Below, piece after piece: positions 1 through 12,652 of a stretch of 64,000 nucleotides of DNA. Under the pieces are notes generated by a model. That model had not been told where the DNA came from, did not search any database, and saw only the letters and a program-made list of their open reading frames with translations. The translations under genes and the position numbers were made by a program. The number at the start of each line of letters is the position of its first letter. The stretch's first letter is position 1. The stretch covers positions 14,487,001 to 14,551,000 of the forward strand of contig NC_044584.1 in assembly GCF_901933205.1 (NCBI RefSeq), in the 5' to 3' direction. Source of the DNA: Camarhynchus parvulus. Taxonomy: Eukaryota > Chordata > Aves > Passeriformes > Thraupidae.

Positions 1-3000
1 AACATTATCCCAGCTGCCCCTGCTAAACACAGCACAGGACAGACACAGGGATGCCAGACTCCTTTCCTGCTCCAGGCAGCTGAGTAAAAGTAATTACTTC
101 CTGAAGAGCCACAGGAACTTGTGGGGCTGTTCCTCCTAACAGCTGAAAAGGACTCTCAGAGATCAGAGTGTTTCCAGTCCCATCTCACTGACTTTCCAGG
201 AAGCTCTCTGAAGCATCCACCAGCAGTACCCAGAAATTCATTCCTTGGAGCCAGAGCAGAACAAAGAGAACACAGAGAAGCAGGAGAAAGTCAAGGGGGA
301 GGAAGGCTTGGCAGGAAGTAAAGGAGCTTCTTTTCTTGCTGGCGTTCTCTATCCTGTAATTTACCTACAGCAGAACTGTGCAAATTTGCAATAATGGCTC
401 GGAGACCCATTGTGAGCTACTGAACCTTATGAATTACAAAGTAATTGGAAAAACACAATGAAAACAATGTTTTGCTCCATAAAGCATTCCTAGTTCCTTT
501 ACTGGGATAGCTACAGGTCTAGTTATTTAAAAGCACTTTGCAGTATGCTGCCATACTTAGGAGAGGATGGTTAGCAAAGAAACAAACAAATGCTGAAGTA
601 ATATAGAGAGATTTCACTGTGAGCAAGCAAATCAAAACTATTACAGCAGTAAAAATTATGTCTAGGAAGAAACATCCAGAACCAAATGAGCTGTACTGGA
701 TTTTACAAGAGTGCAGGTTGATGAAATTACATTTGGGGCTGTTTGCAAACCCTCACTCAGTCCCCTCTGTTTTAGAGAAGTCCCTTTGTCCATGTGCAGG
801 TGGCACAAGGCAGAGCTCAAAGCCCTGGTGTGAGCAAGGAGCCTCCTCTCAGCCTCTCCTCTCCTCCTGCAGCCCTTGGGGCACTCTGGGTCAGGCTGCG
901 CTTCTGGGAGCTGGCTGCTGCTGGGATGCATCATACAAAGTCATGCAGAGAGGACAAAATCCTCTGTCATAACACTGGCAGAGCTCAAAATGAGTCTGGG
1001 AATGGACAGCCACAGGTAGAGTCCACCCCACGAGCTCTGGCTGGAGCACTGAGGGGCTGCATGGGCCAGGCTGCACCTTCAGGCCCATCCTGAGCCCCTG
1101 ACAAGCCTCAGAGCTGTTGCAAAATGAGGGAAATGTTGCTCTCTGCTTTGTCATTTCTCCCTACTTCCAGCTATAATACTGATACTCACCCTTATGTACA
1201 CAGTAATAAATTAGGAACATGTACAAGATGATAAAAATGTTTGTTTTCCCTCCCTTTTATTTTTTTTCCTCTGGATTTGCTACAGATGTAGCAGTTAGTG
1301 ATGAATGAGTTTAATCCTTGCTCTTTTTCTCTGTTGATTATTTACTGTTATTTGATTATATCTACAAAAGGGAATTTTCTAATATGTAATGTCTGCATTA
1401 ATGGGATTTGGGGCATGTATAAATCATCTGACCCTGATATCCATTGTTGAATGAGTATTTCTGAGATGCATAACTGCCCACAGCCCCCTTCAAAATCCAC
1501 CATGGTGCTTTTTAACCCTCTTATTTTTTTGAACCCTCTATGAGGAACCTCCCTTCTCCCATTTAAAAAACCTGTGAATGCTTTCAGAATTTGAAGAAAC
1601 CAAATCCTTCTAATGGCTTTGCAGATGATTTCCTTAGGGTTGCAGTTCAGCTGCCTGAATTTTAAATCTTGATGTTATATGCATTTGTATTATGTTAATC
1701 AGAACAACAGGCTGGCCTTACCCCCACAGATGTCTGATTCCCACAAGGGTGGGGGTTTGCTTTGAAATTGTTAAAAATTCCCATAAATCTCTATCATTGA
1801 GTATGTGACTAATTTTCCTAATAAATTTCCCTTTTTTAATAACATAAGAGGTTCAGTATTTGCAGTGTTACACCTTCCCCAACCTTTTTCAATCAGCTTT
1901 ATCAGTATTTGGCCACAAGCCTGGTCCACATAAATCACGTGAGGCAGGCAGTCACCCCCAGTGCTGCCATACAAATCTAGCAGGCTGACCTTTAAAATCA
2001 CACTGCAGTGATCCCATTTTACATGTCCAGAGATGTGTTTATCCTAAAGGGATCCCAGTCCAGCACTGACTGCCTCTGGAACCCAGGATCTCCAGTGCCC
2101 AGACAAGACACAGCCTGCACAGCTCAGACAGAAGCAAGATTTGGGATATGGAAACAGCACAACTCAAAGATGCCTGTGAGCCTCTGATTCAGTCTGAGCA
2201 GAATCAAATCCTCAAAGTTTCCCTGGGTAGCTCCCAGTAAACTCAGCTCTGTGGAGCACAGAGGGGGTGAAGAAAAAGAGTTAAAAGAGTTGGGCACAAG
2301 AGGAAAGCAGTGGCAGTTCCTTGAGTTGAGGTAGGAAAGGAAGAGGGAATGGAAGCCTTTGAGATAAGTCTTAAGAATGGGTGCAAGGAGAGAAGAGAAA
2401 TCAGCTTGGCAAGTAGACACAGCTCTCCTACAAGTTACATTGTCCCCTGAGAAACACTTGTGCACCCAAAAGTTTGCCTATTCTTTCTAAATGTGACAAT
2501 TAGAGATATTCCCTCTTCCCACATATCTTACTCCAAATAGAAATTAACTGAGATTGAGTGACAGGGGATTTAGTTCTCTTACAAGCTCAGGTTTTCTATC
2601 TGACCCATGAAATGGCAATAATCTTGGAAAAAAGTTTTGGGAGGACCAGTTTCTGCCAGACAGAGAAAATTCCAGCTCAGGAGTCCATGAAGCTCCTATA
2701 AAAGCCCTTTTAACATTTAGCAAATAATTAATGTTTAAGCAAATTTTGAGAGAGAGTGACCTTGGAAATAACAAGAGATTTCTTCTGCTTTAGCTAAGTT
2801 TTTCTGCCTCTCAGAAAGTCCCCTGAACGTGCAGACTCCTGATTTACACAGAGAAGATATTGCCCTTCACACAGAGGCACAAAGGATGCTGTGAGGGCAA
2901 GAAAACCTCATTGCCAGGCACCCACTGGGAGAGCTGACTCAGGACACCCACACACCAGAAAGCAAATGCAGGGCTCCCATGTTGATATTGATGGTACATG

Positions 3001-5103
3001 CGAGGGAAAGCACAGGGAAAGCTGTGGTGGGGACAGGCTGGGCTGGCTCACCACCACTACAATAAACACCTCCTCAGGAAGCCCCTGCAATGTGGGCTTG
3101 TACAGAGCTCTGACAGAATTAACCTTCCCTAAAACACAAATATCAAACAAACAAACCACGAGTGGCACTTTCTACTTCATCACTGACATTTTGATCCATG
3201 AGACTGTGTCATCCCATCAAACTCACTCAATGTGTGTGTTTTGAGTGCTCCAGGTGTTCCCAAAGTTCCTTCCAGACCTCTTTATGTCTCCTGATGAACC
3301 AGGTTTGGTCCTACCACAGCTGACAGCACCATCACACAGACCAGGTTCTTTAAATTTATCCAAGCTGCAGAAAAGAAATAGTATAAATAGTGCTGCTTGC
3401 TGTGGAATACATATCAGCATCAAGGACAGAAAAATTTGATTTTGTCTGACTGGAAAACAGCATTCAGAGTGGAAGATTAGAAGAAAAAAATATGGCAAAG
3501 CTGGGTATATTTTGAAACACCTCCCAGGTGTTAAAAACTGTTTGAGGGTTGTTCTTTCCACAGACCTAGGCTCTAACATAAAACACAATGTTTTTCTGCC
3601 CTGAGAGAGCAGGGTGGCTGGATGAGACAGCTACACCCTTTTCCATAGAATATCACAGGTGGGAATGCACTGGTCTTTCACCAGAGTAATACAGGTAGCA
3701 CACATCCTTATTACCTAGTGAATATAAGGAGAAAATAAACATTATTAAAGGGTTTCAGTCTACACTGCAAACATTATTGGTCTTGAAAGTGTTCTGAATG
3801 TTTGTACATGGAGCTTTGTTCATATAAATAGGCAGCAGAACTGTCATAGTCAGTACCTGTATCTATAAACACACACACAGAAAGCTTTGCAAGGTCTAGG
3901 GCTGTTCTTCCCAGCTCTTATCAATTCATGTTAATAGAAGGCAAAGGGTACTTCTGACCCAACAGCAACAAAACATTTCTTAATTTTGACTGAACCAAGC
4001 ACATACACTTTTGGTGAGAAACAAGTTTCACTGGTAACAGAACCACTTGTAATTTTTTCAGCTCTGGTGTTCTTTCCTGAAACTTCAGGTAAAACTTCAT
4101 CTTTTATGCTGAACTACCACAGAAGACACAGACATTGCAATAACTCCTGTTTGTTAAGATCACAACTGCTTTCAAGATGCACAACTGAACAAAATGAAAG
4201 CTGCCTTCCTTTACCACCCAAGATGCTGCTGCATTTCAAAGGGGTGATAGCCAAATGCATTCAGATGATAAGAACAAACTGTTCAAGGAATCATTCTCAG
4301 CAATTACTAATATTCCATAATAACAGCCATGAAATGAAAGCAGTGTTAAGTTTTATTAAATGATTTTCCACTGCCTCCACACTGAAGCATTAGCCTGTGC
4401 AGCAGAGAGCTCAACTAAATTAACAGTTGAGAAAGAAGTGTCAGGAGCTATTACAAAACATATTCCCAGTAATAAAATTGAAAGTCCATGGGAGCAGTTG
4501 TTTTATAGATGTGGAGGGGGAAAGAAAGGCAATCCTTGTCAGTAGCCCATGAGAAGTGGAATATCAAACTCCCCCACTTCACCCTCCTCTGCAGAGTCTC
4601 TTGACCATGTCTGTGCTTCCTGTGCTGGGAATGAGCACAGAACAAACTGGGGCTGAAAGGCCAGGGGGATCCAGGCTATGTCCCACTGCTATCAAAGCAG
4701 AATCCTTCCAGTCCTCATTCCCACAGAGGTGTAAGTGCTCATTGCTTTTTCTGCAGTGTGGCCTCAGCAGGGGCAGACCTTGCAGCTGAAAGGTGCTTCC
4801 CCACCCAGATTGGAGCCTAAGAACAAGTATTTCACAGCCAAATGGACTCACTGCAGATGGGAGGGGACCCCTGTGTCCCTGTGGTGCAGGGGTGTTGCCA
4901 GTCAGCTCCAACAACAGAGTGTGCCACAACAGAGTGTGCACGTGCTGTGGTCATTGGTTCTCAGCTGAGCTCGCAGAGACCCCAGAGACTCCAGCCCCCC
5001 CTTCCAAACAAGAAGGGAAGTGTTCCCAAAGCACCTGCTCTAGGTAAAACACCTTAAGGTTTGGCCGGCCCAGATGACATCACCCACAGACAGATGTCTG
5101 GCC
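1..5103. other. Non-coding stretch, no gene recognised
   Basis: I see no exon of a known protein on either strand. The open frames present are all under about 130 codons, show no domain or family motif, and are not flanked by convincing splice sites. Small simple-sequence patches occur: a T-rich run around 1254-1267 and a short CA run at 3868-3879. It could be intergenic or intronic; the sequence does not decide this. Confidence 0.7.
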
Positions 5104-5251
5104 ATCCTGCCCCATCCCTGGGAGTGTCTCAGGCCAGGCTGGACAGGGCTTGGAGCAGCCTGGGAGAGTGGAAGCTGTCCTGCCCATGGCAGGGCTGGAA
5201 TGAGGGGCCTTTAAGGTCCCTTCCAGCCCAAACCATTCCATGATGCTCTGT
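5104..5251 (+). repeat. CR1 LINE fragment (3' end), plus orientation
   Basis: This is the 3' terminal part of a chicken-repeat-1 non-LTR retrotransposon, truncated at its 5' end as is usual for CR1. The text runs through the familiar CR1 landmarks in order: 'caggccaggctgga', 'ctgcccatggcagg', 'tttaaggtcccttccagccc' and an ending of the form 'accattccatgatgctctg'. No open frame for reverse transcriptase remains. The element ends in an octamer-like repeat and not in poly-A, which is diagnostic of CR1. The family match is from memory of the consensus. Confidence 0.85.
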
Positions 5252-8200
5252 CCCTGCTGGTACAGCCCTGTATTGGGGTGAGCATCTCACCCACCCAGCA
5301 GATGCAGGGCTGGGTTCCTCGTGGGTGAGACACTCAGCAGAGTTACAAGGACTGAACTACTGCAAACAGCTTGGAGTTCTCCCATTTCAGACAAATAAAT
5401 AAAATAAATTAACATGGTGCAAACAGGGTGACCCAACTCCTCCTGTTCCTTCCTGTTGGGCCAGTGCTGGTACTTCTGACATGCTCCAACTCCCACTGTT
5501 CAGTCAGAGCTAATTACACATCTACTCCTAAGTTTCTTCTATCCATTATTTTTACAAGGAACTGAAAGAGTTCAGTCTAGAAAGATATTCAAAGGAAGGC
5601 ACCTTGTTCATGAGCTATAATGATCAGCCTAGAGAAGAGATATCTGAGACTAGAAAATTTCAGGGGGGAAAAAAAAGAAAATTGAAACCAAGATGCCATG
5701 CCTGAAAAATGACACTGGGTAGACCACTCATGGGTATTGTGGATTTATCAGCAATTGAGCCTCTAAATTAGAAAGCACAATTTTCAACCACAGGTTCTCA
5801 GACTCCATGTAGGAAACACTGGATAGAACTTGTGGTCTATTAATGACAAACTCCTGATCTTAGTACTTTTAAACTGTTGACAGCATTTCCTACCCAATGC
5901 TGCCATCCTCACTGAAACCTCAGCAGCTGATCAGGTGAAAAAAAAACCAATTATTGCATTATAAAAAGTGAATTTACTACCCAAAAAGATCAATTACACA
6001 GGCTGGTACGTCAGAGACAGTACAAAATAGACACAATTTGAAATACAGACACACTTTACTAAAATATGAAAAGCCAATTACATTTTTAGCTGTTCAGCTT
6101 AGTCATTAATACCTGCTCGGGGATCACTTTATGCCACAGCAAATAAAGGAAAGATGAGAAGGGAGCTCCAGTCACTGTGGCTGTAGGAAATGACAGGCTT
6201 TGCATCACCAGCTTTCTTGCCCTTCCTACTCTCTGCCTCCAGGGATCTGAACTCTCAAGCCTCATTCTGATTAAGCTCCATGTGTAAACTCCATCAGAAA
6301 TATCAGTTTATTTATATTTTCTTGGTGAAAGAAGGGAAAACAAACCAAGCTGTGTTGTAATTCATGTGAGACTTCTGCTGTGGTAGATCTGATGAGACAG
6401 AGAACTCCCAGAACATTTCTGCCAAGCTCTCATGGCTGGACACAGAGCCCCAGGTGACTCCCTGAGCTCCCCACAGAAATGATGGATCATTCTGCTGCCT
6501 CACCCCTCTCGCTTGCATGCTTGCCTTGTCTGAGCTTTCATCTGAGCCATGGCTCTGCCTCATACAATTATGGGGCAAATTGTCTCTGCAGTGCTGCCCA
6601 CAGAGCCTGCACAGTCACTGGTGGCAGGGAGAAAGCATTAACCAGCCTTGGTCCCATAAAGAAGGCAGCAGCTGCCCAGGTGTGGCTCTGTAACAGGCCT
6701 AGGGATGCCTCCATGGTGTTAAGAACATTTGTAAACCTTCTTCATGACTATTAATTACCTGGAAATACAAAACCTAATCAGCTTTCAGACCCAGGCTGCC
6801 CTGGCCTATTTACACAACACGTTGTTTTGCTGCCAGTTGTGTGCCTGAGCTGTCACAGCACATTTCCTTCCCCAGCCAAGTCTGGATGTGCAGTGATGGG
6901 CATGTTTGTGCTGGAGCATTACTTATGCAGGCCAGAAGGTCTCCATGTCCCCTCCACTTCTTCAAGGGCATCTTCCAGCTATAGCTGTGCTATAAATACT
7001 GCAGCCTGGGCTCTCTTTCCAGCCCAGGCACACTGGCTGTCAGGGTACAATAAGAGCACACAAAGGTATGGAATGCACTCAGACTAGAACAGACCCCCAG
7101 CTCCCAGAATGGCCACAGACCACTTGAGAAATTGTTTCGTGGTATTAAAACTTTGCATCTCATTCCCTTCGACTCCAAAGCATCACAGCTTTTTTTTCCA
7201 GCATTGTATAGCTGGTACCACCCTGTTCCACACACCATCACCACCTGACCTGAACTGATCACAGATAACTGTGCAGTCTTGCTGGGTGATAACACTGGAC
7301 TAGACCCCCTCCTGATACTCACTACCTCCTTTTAGCTCCAAATCGAAAATATAAACTAGAAATTCAAGCTAAGAAAATATTCAAGATCTAAATCTATTAG
7401 TAAGGACTGGCAATGTTGGTTATGTTCAGCATTAACAAATCTAGAGCTTGGAGATTTAAGTGTGGTCTTGGATTAAGCCTGGTCCTGGTTTGATTCTTGA
7501 GATAAACTGTGAAAGTGACATAAACAAAATGTCTTGGCTTAAGATAGAGGACAACTCCAAGATTTAGATGAACTCTGCAGAAATAATGGGACTCTGGCTT
7601 TTTATTTTCTCTGGCAGCTCTCCAGTCTGTTTTTCTTGCCCTCTGATTGTGTTGCTGTTTTCAGTAGTTCGTTGGAGGGGTACAGAGGTCTCTAACTAAG
7701 GTACATGAGGCTTTTTCAAGCACCTAGGTGAGCCAAAACGTTGCCAAAATAACATACTCTGATTTGCCTTTCCTAACATTTCCCAAGCAGCTACTGTTCT
7801 TCTTTGAGCACATAGAAGGATTGCAGTGCTTAAATTCAATGTTTAAAGTGAAGGCACAAAATTCTTCCTATCCGCCTCCATGCCTGGGAGCAGTGAAGGT
7901 GAAGTATGGATCAGGATCTCTCAGCACAACTGCATTCTTATTTCCACCAAGCCTGTTTTTCCTTTTGAGGAAAGATGCATTGACAAGATTACAACCACAC
8001 AGAGCCATTCATGCGAATCAAAAAGAGGCATTTCCTCCCTTTGCCTTGGTGTCCTTGCTCTTTCCAGGGCATTAACACACATGCCCAGACAGACTGTTTG
8101 GTCACTTCCCTCACACACTCAGCTCAGCAGCCACCAGACTGCCCCCAGTGCTGGCTCCAGCTTTGCTGGGTCTTCATTTATGACTCTCCCTCTTTTCTTG

Positions 8201-10222
8201 ACTTTTGTGCCGTATGAAAACAGCATGCAAATTTCTTCAAATCTATGTCCCAATTCTATCTGAACTCATCAGCAGGCTTTATTCTGTTAGTTTGTTTTTC
8301 CTTCTTGGAGAATGGCCTCATCATACCCCTCATTCATGAAACAGATCTCATCTCCAGTCCCAGAATGTCATTACAAACACATCCTGTCTCCTGCAGAGCT
8401 CAAGCACCAGGACCTTTCTCAGGTTTAGAGTGGAGCTGCCCAGCTCACCCTACTCCTGCTGTGTTGTGGAGCCTTCCCCCTGTTCTGAGCTGGGGCTGGC
8501 ACATGCTGAGCCTCTTAGATGTGAGGGAGGTGTTTGGTGGCATGTGGGTAAAGTGATTCCCAGATAGCTGTTCCAGGCAGAAAACATCACCACTGAGAAA
8601 GGGGGAAATGAAAGGCTGACACAGCTAAAGCAGTTCCCAAAGTGCTCTGGAGAATCTGTCAGTTACATAAATGTAATGACCTGATCATTTGGCACCTAGA
8701 CAGCTGTGGACTCAAACTTCCTGAAAACCAATAATAACAGATATTAGTTCTTATAAGAACCTTGAAATCACTACCTAAAACCAATATAAATCTTGTGAAC
8801 TGAAGAAGTGATGGAATATTTTGAAACATTTGGATATCTTGTGCATCTTCTAACTCTTCTATCCTGTGTCTAGCAGAGTGCAGCTGATCCCCTATCTACT
8901 CTCAACAGGCAAATGTCTGCAGCACCCTTTAGTTGACTTCTACAAGAAGAGATGGCACTCTGAGCCTGTCTACATCCTTCAGCTGCTCTGACCAACTGCA
9001 TCTTTCCACACTGCACCCACAAGAAAAGTTCCCCAAAAAGTAAATTCAGAACATCTGAGAGATTAAAAGACCCTCACATCTAAATACTGCTGGAGGTAGG
9101 TACAAAATGTGTCTGGGAGATGTTCCATGAATTCAAATATCTGAACTCCACTCCCAGCTTTACTACAGATCCTCATAACCTTGAGTAAGTCATTTTGCTT
9201 TTCTTTTCCTGCTCTCCTGGTTTGTTTTCCAGATGAGAGATCCCTTGGGAATGGCTGTGTCTCACACAGTGTGCTGAGATAGCAGAGCCCCAAGATGTAG
9301 GACTGCAGACTTGGCTGGGCAGTACACATTATTAACAAAGGAAATAGCTGCAATGAGTGTCTCCTAACAGGACTTATCAATTAAAATTCTATTACATATG
9401 CTGTTTGCATGAGAACTGTCTTTTTCACTTGAAACTAGACATAAGAAAAAATGTCCTGAAGCTCAAGAGATTTGGATTGATTTGTCATTAACATCCACAG
9501 GGACAAGGTCTGGTTCCTGTGCTGCCTATCATCTTCTGGCTGCTGTCCTTTTACCACAGATGGGCTGGACTCCCCTGAGACTCACAGCTACCTATCAGGC
9601 CCTGATATAGCTGTGGAAATTGTTCTTGATCCTCTAGCATCCTCTGCCTCTTGTTTTCTAATGTCTTCTGAGAGAACACCATCCCTGCATGTCCTCTTTC
9701 TGATCTGCCAATTCAGAGCAGCAGTCCATGTCCTCCCTCCTGTTTGCAGAGACTTTGCTCTGAGGTCAATGTTCTGTCTGGCAATTTGTTCCCATCAATG
9801 CTTTTTTGTTTATTACCTAGGAAAGGTGTCTCTGGCAAACCCCTGGTATTTCAGAAAAATCCAGGGAGCATTAGACAGAAAAGGGCACAGTCATTAAGCA
9901 AAATGATTGGAAGTATGTTCATGTCTCCCAAATGCACTGTAATATTTTCTTACTGTGACTTACACATTGCAACAGTGGCTCGTGGAACAGGTTCACACTC
10001 ACATATTTTAAGGCACATCCTCTTCTAGGTCACTGCAGCTGACTTCTAAAGCTCCTAAGAAAGAAATTAGATTTCAAGGACACTTTTTGAAGGTATCCTG
10101 AGTGATCTAAAAGGCCTCCTGTGGGTTCCCATCCTGACACCAGAAGCTGCAGGTTCATGGCATCGTGCTCTCCATGAAGACAAAATAGTTGCAGCCTGAC
10201 CAGAAACAAGCAAAACTCTGCA
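5252..10222. other. Non-coding stretch, no gene recognised
   Basis: No recognisable exon, RNA gene or mobile element. Open frames here (longest about 127 codons near 7880-8263, plus strand) overlap each other in several frames and have no domain signature, so I treat them as chance. Base composition is unremarkable and there are few CpG dinucleotides. Confidence 0.65.
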
Positions 10223-10256
10223 GTTCAATAGAGCACAGGAACATGCTCTATTGAAC
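10223..10256. repeat. Short perfect inverted repeat (hairpin), 13 bp arms
   Basis: The left arm GTTCAATAGAGCA (10223-10235) is the exact reverse complement of the right arm TGCTCTATTGAAC (10244-10256), with an 8-base loop. A partial third copy of the arm start, 'gcagttcaat', follows at about 10266-10275. The arms are too short and the loop too small for a typical animal pre-microRNA, and no flanking stem extension is visible. Function unknown; it may be a chance or replication-slippage product. Confidence 0.8.
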
Positions 10257-12578
10257 ATGAAACAAGCAGTTCAATGCATAGGCACAATCAACATCTAAGC
10301 ATGAAACTCTTGTTCAAACAAGATCATCCCTTTCACAGATAGGGCAAAGTGCTGGTGCTTTAAAGGACTTTCATTGTATTTGACCTCCATCTTCTAGTAG
10401 AGCCCCAGCAATGACTCTGAAGGTGACTGCTCTTTCTTCCTTTTTCTTTCTATGAGGATCCCTCCCAATGACCTTTAGAATTTTAGTATAAAAATCAGAC
10501 CTTTTTCCAAGATGTAACCTATATGAGCTTTTATCTACTCATAAGAAATACTTACACAAAACTCAAATAATTAGCAAGCACATCACTGGGACTTAATAAA
10601 ACCATCAGCATTAACCACAAACACAAACTCTAGAGCTTGCCTGCAGAAGCAGGTGTTGTTAACTCACTGAGCCAGCCCCTTAGAGATATCCACATAGATC
10701 CCCAAAGTCTGTACTGTGCCAAGAGGAGACAAATAACCAGTTTTGGTTATGTGCTTTGGTTATTTTTACTATTGCATTATCTCTGAGTTGTGTGGAACAT
10801 AAGCAGCTACATGAAGCAATTACCTGTATGTGGGCCAGTAGAGCAGCAGCTTTGATGAAACCCTGAATTCATGATGTGGGATCACACCTCTGCAAAAGAC
10901 TCTTTGATCATACATAAGCCAAGGAATAACCACTTTAAGTTCTTTCCTGCAGCTGGTAAACGAGGAAAACCCATGTTTAGATCCTCAGGGACCTTCTTAA
11001 CTAAAACCAGAAAAGCTGCAACAGCAGCATGGCTGCACAGTGTGTGTAATCTGCTTAAACACTGCACAGGGGTGTCTCTGATTCCAAGAAAAAACTCTTG
11101 ACATAACCCACAGGTGCTTTAAAGAGCAGTGGCAATGTTCTTGAAAGGATTATAAACCATTGCTACTACAGCCCAGCATTTACCCCAGCCACATGGGAAA
11201 TCTTTTTTAACTATCTGAACACTAGAAAAGAACTCAGCTGAAACACCCAAAGCTTGTGGAAACTGGAGTCGAGTGAATCCAGGACAGCAAGGAGAGCCCC
11301 CAGCAGGTTCTGAGCACTCACTGCTGTGCTCTCAGTGCAGCCACCCTGCAGCAGCTCCCTTCAGAGTGACCCAACACCACAGCAGTGCAGCTCCTTGTCC
11401 TCACCCCTGCCTTTCCTGGACATGTCACAGTGGCTGCTGAGTCCAGCTTAGTTCTGTCTCAGCCCACCAGGTACCTCACCTGTCTGGGGCCCATCTCCCT
11501 AAGCCAGTTTCAGCCATGCCCAGGGCACACACAGATCCATCAGATGAGCAAGCAGGCAAACACCCAGGCCTGGCTCACCACAGCCCCTGTAAGGAGACAA
11601 AAATGTTCACAAGGGACTAGGAGATCCTTTACCTCCCAAATCCCCTCAGAGCACATCTTCTGCCATCTAACATCACAAGCTGTCATTCTGTGCCCTGCTG
11701 ATGGCAGCTGAAGGTGTCCTGCAAGAGCTCTTCCCTTTGTCTAACTGCAAGGCTGCATTTTCCCAGCACCTTGGAACAAGTCAAAAACCATTACCTCAGT
11801 CCCAGTGCAATTACACCTGCATGAAATGAGAGCTGGAGGAGCTGAGAGTGAAGTGGTTCTATTCCAGGGAACAGCCTTCAGCAGCCTTTCCACACAGGGA
11901 TGTTCTGCACAGAAAATTGCCCAGTGGTCACAGATACTGGAAACTCCATTTCTGCCTTACTGCATAGAAGAGATAAATATCATAAGTCTGGACTATTAAA
12001 ATAAGCAAAGCCCTAAATTGTTCAATTAACATGAAGCAGTCAAGGTGAGAGTTCTCTAGAAAAAGTACTGAGGCACAGCTTGAGTTCATAGCAAGGATAT
12101 GATGGAGTGAAGGTATGTGACCCATTTGGGGGGAAAACAAAACATGGACTTCCCAAAGTGTGCAAAAGACATTTTCCTCAAGTTCCAGGGCTAAATATGA
12201 TACATAAGATTGGTTAGTTCAGTCTTTAACAGCACTTCTGGGTAGATGAAGCCTTAGTACCTACATTCTTGGGAAAAAAAAAAGGTTTTGCTACAGTCTA
12301 GATCTTAAACAATTATTCTACTTCAGATTCTTAAAATTCCAATTGAATTTCAGACATTTGGAAAGTTGAGTAAAATTATATTGGTGCACTTTCAGGTTGA
12401 GAACAAAGGCTCAGTTACAAAGAGAAATGCTGCAGCAAAACTGACTTGATGTCTTTTCTTGTAAAGCTGTTTTTAATGTAATAAACAGCAGCATCATTAA
12501 TGCATTTTAGTGAGAACCATAGAGATTAACTGTGCTGGGGTGATACAAAATCCCAGATTTCTGCATAGGCAAAGCAAT
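10257..12578. other. Non-coding stretch, no gene recognised
   Basis: No recognisable exon or mobile element. A ten-base A run lies near 12271-12280. Open frames such as the 108-codon plus-strand frame at 11385-11711 have no family resemblance that I can see. Confidence 0.65.
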
Positions 12579-12652
12579 AAATATCATCACTTATTCTACA
12601 CAAATATCATCATTTATTCTACAGAAATATCATCACTTATTCTAGAGAAATA
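12579..12652. repeat. Minisatellite, 23 bp unit, about 3.2 copies
   Basis: Three consecutive 23 bp units start at 12579, 12602 and 12625, each beginning AAATATCATCA and running to TTATTCTA. They differ at only a few positions (CACTTATT versus CATTTATT; ACAC, ACAG and AGAG at the end). A partial fourth unit begins at 12648. This is an AT-rich local tandem duplication with no sign of coding use. Confidence 0.85.

Noticed and set aside
4905..4945. Near-tandem repeat of 'acaacagagtgtgc'
   Set aside because: Only two short copies, 15 bases apart; too small to separate from chance slippage.
10223..10256. Hairpin as a microRNA precursor
   Set aside because: A 13 bp stem with an 8-base loop is too short for an animal pre-microRNA and the flanks do not extend the stem.
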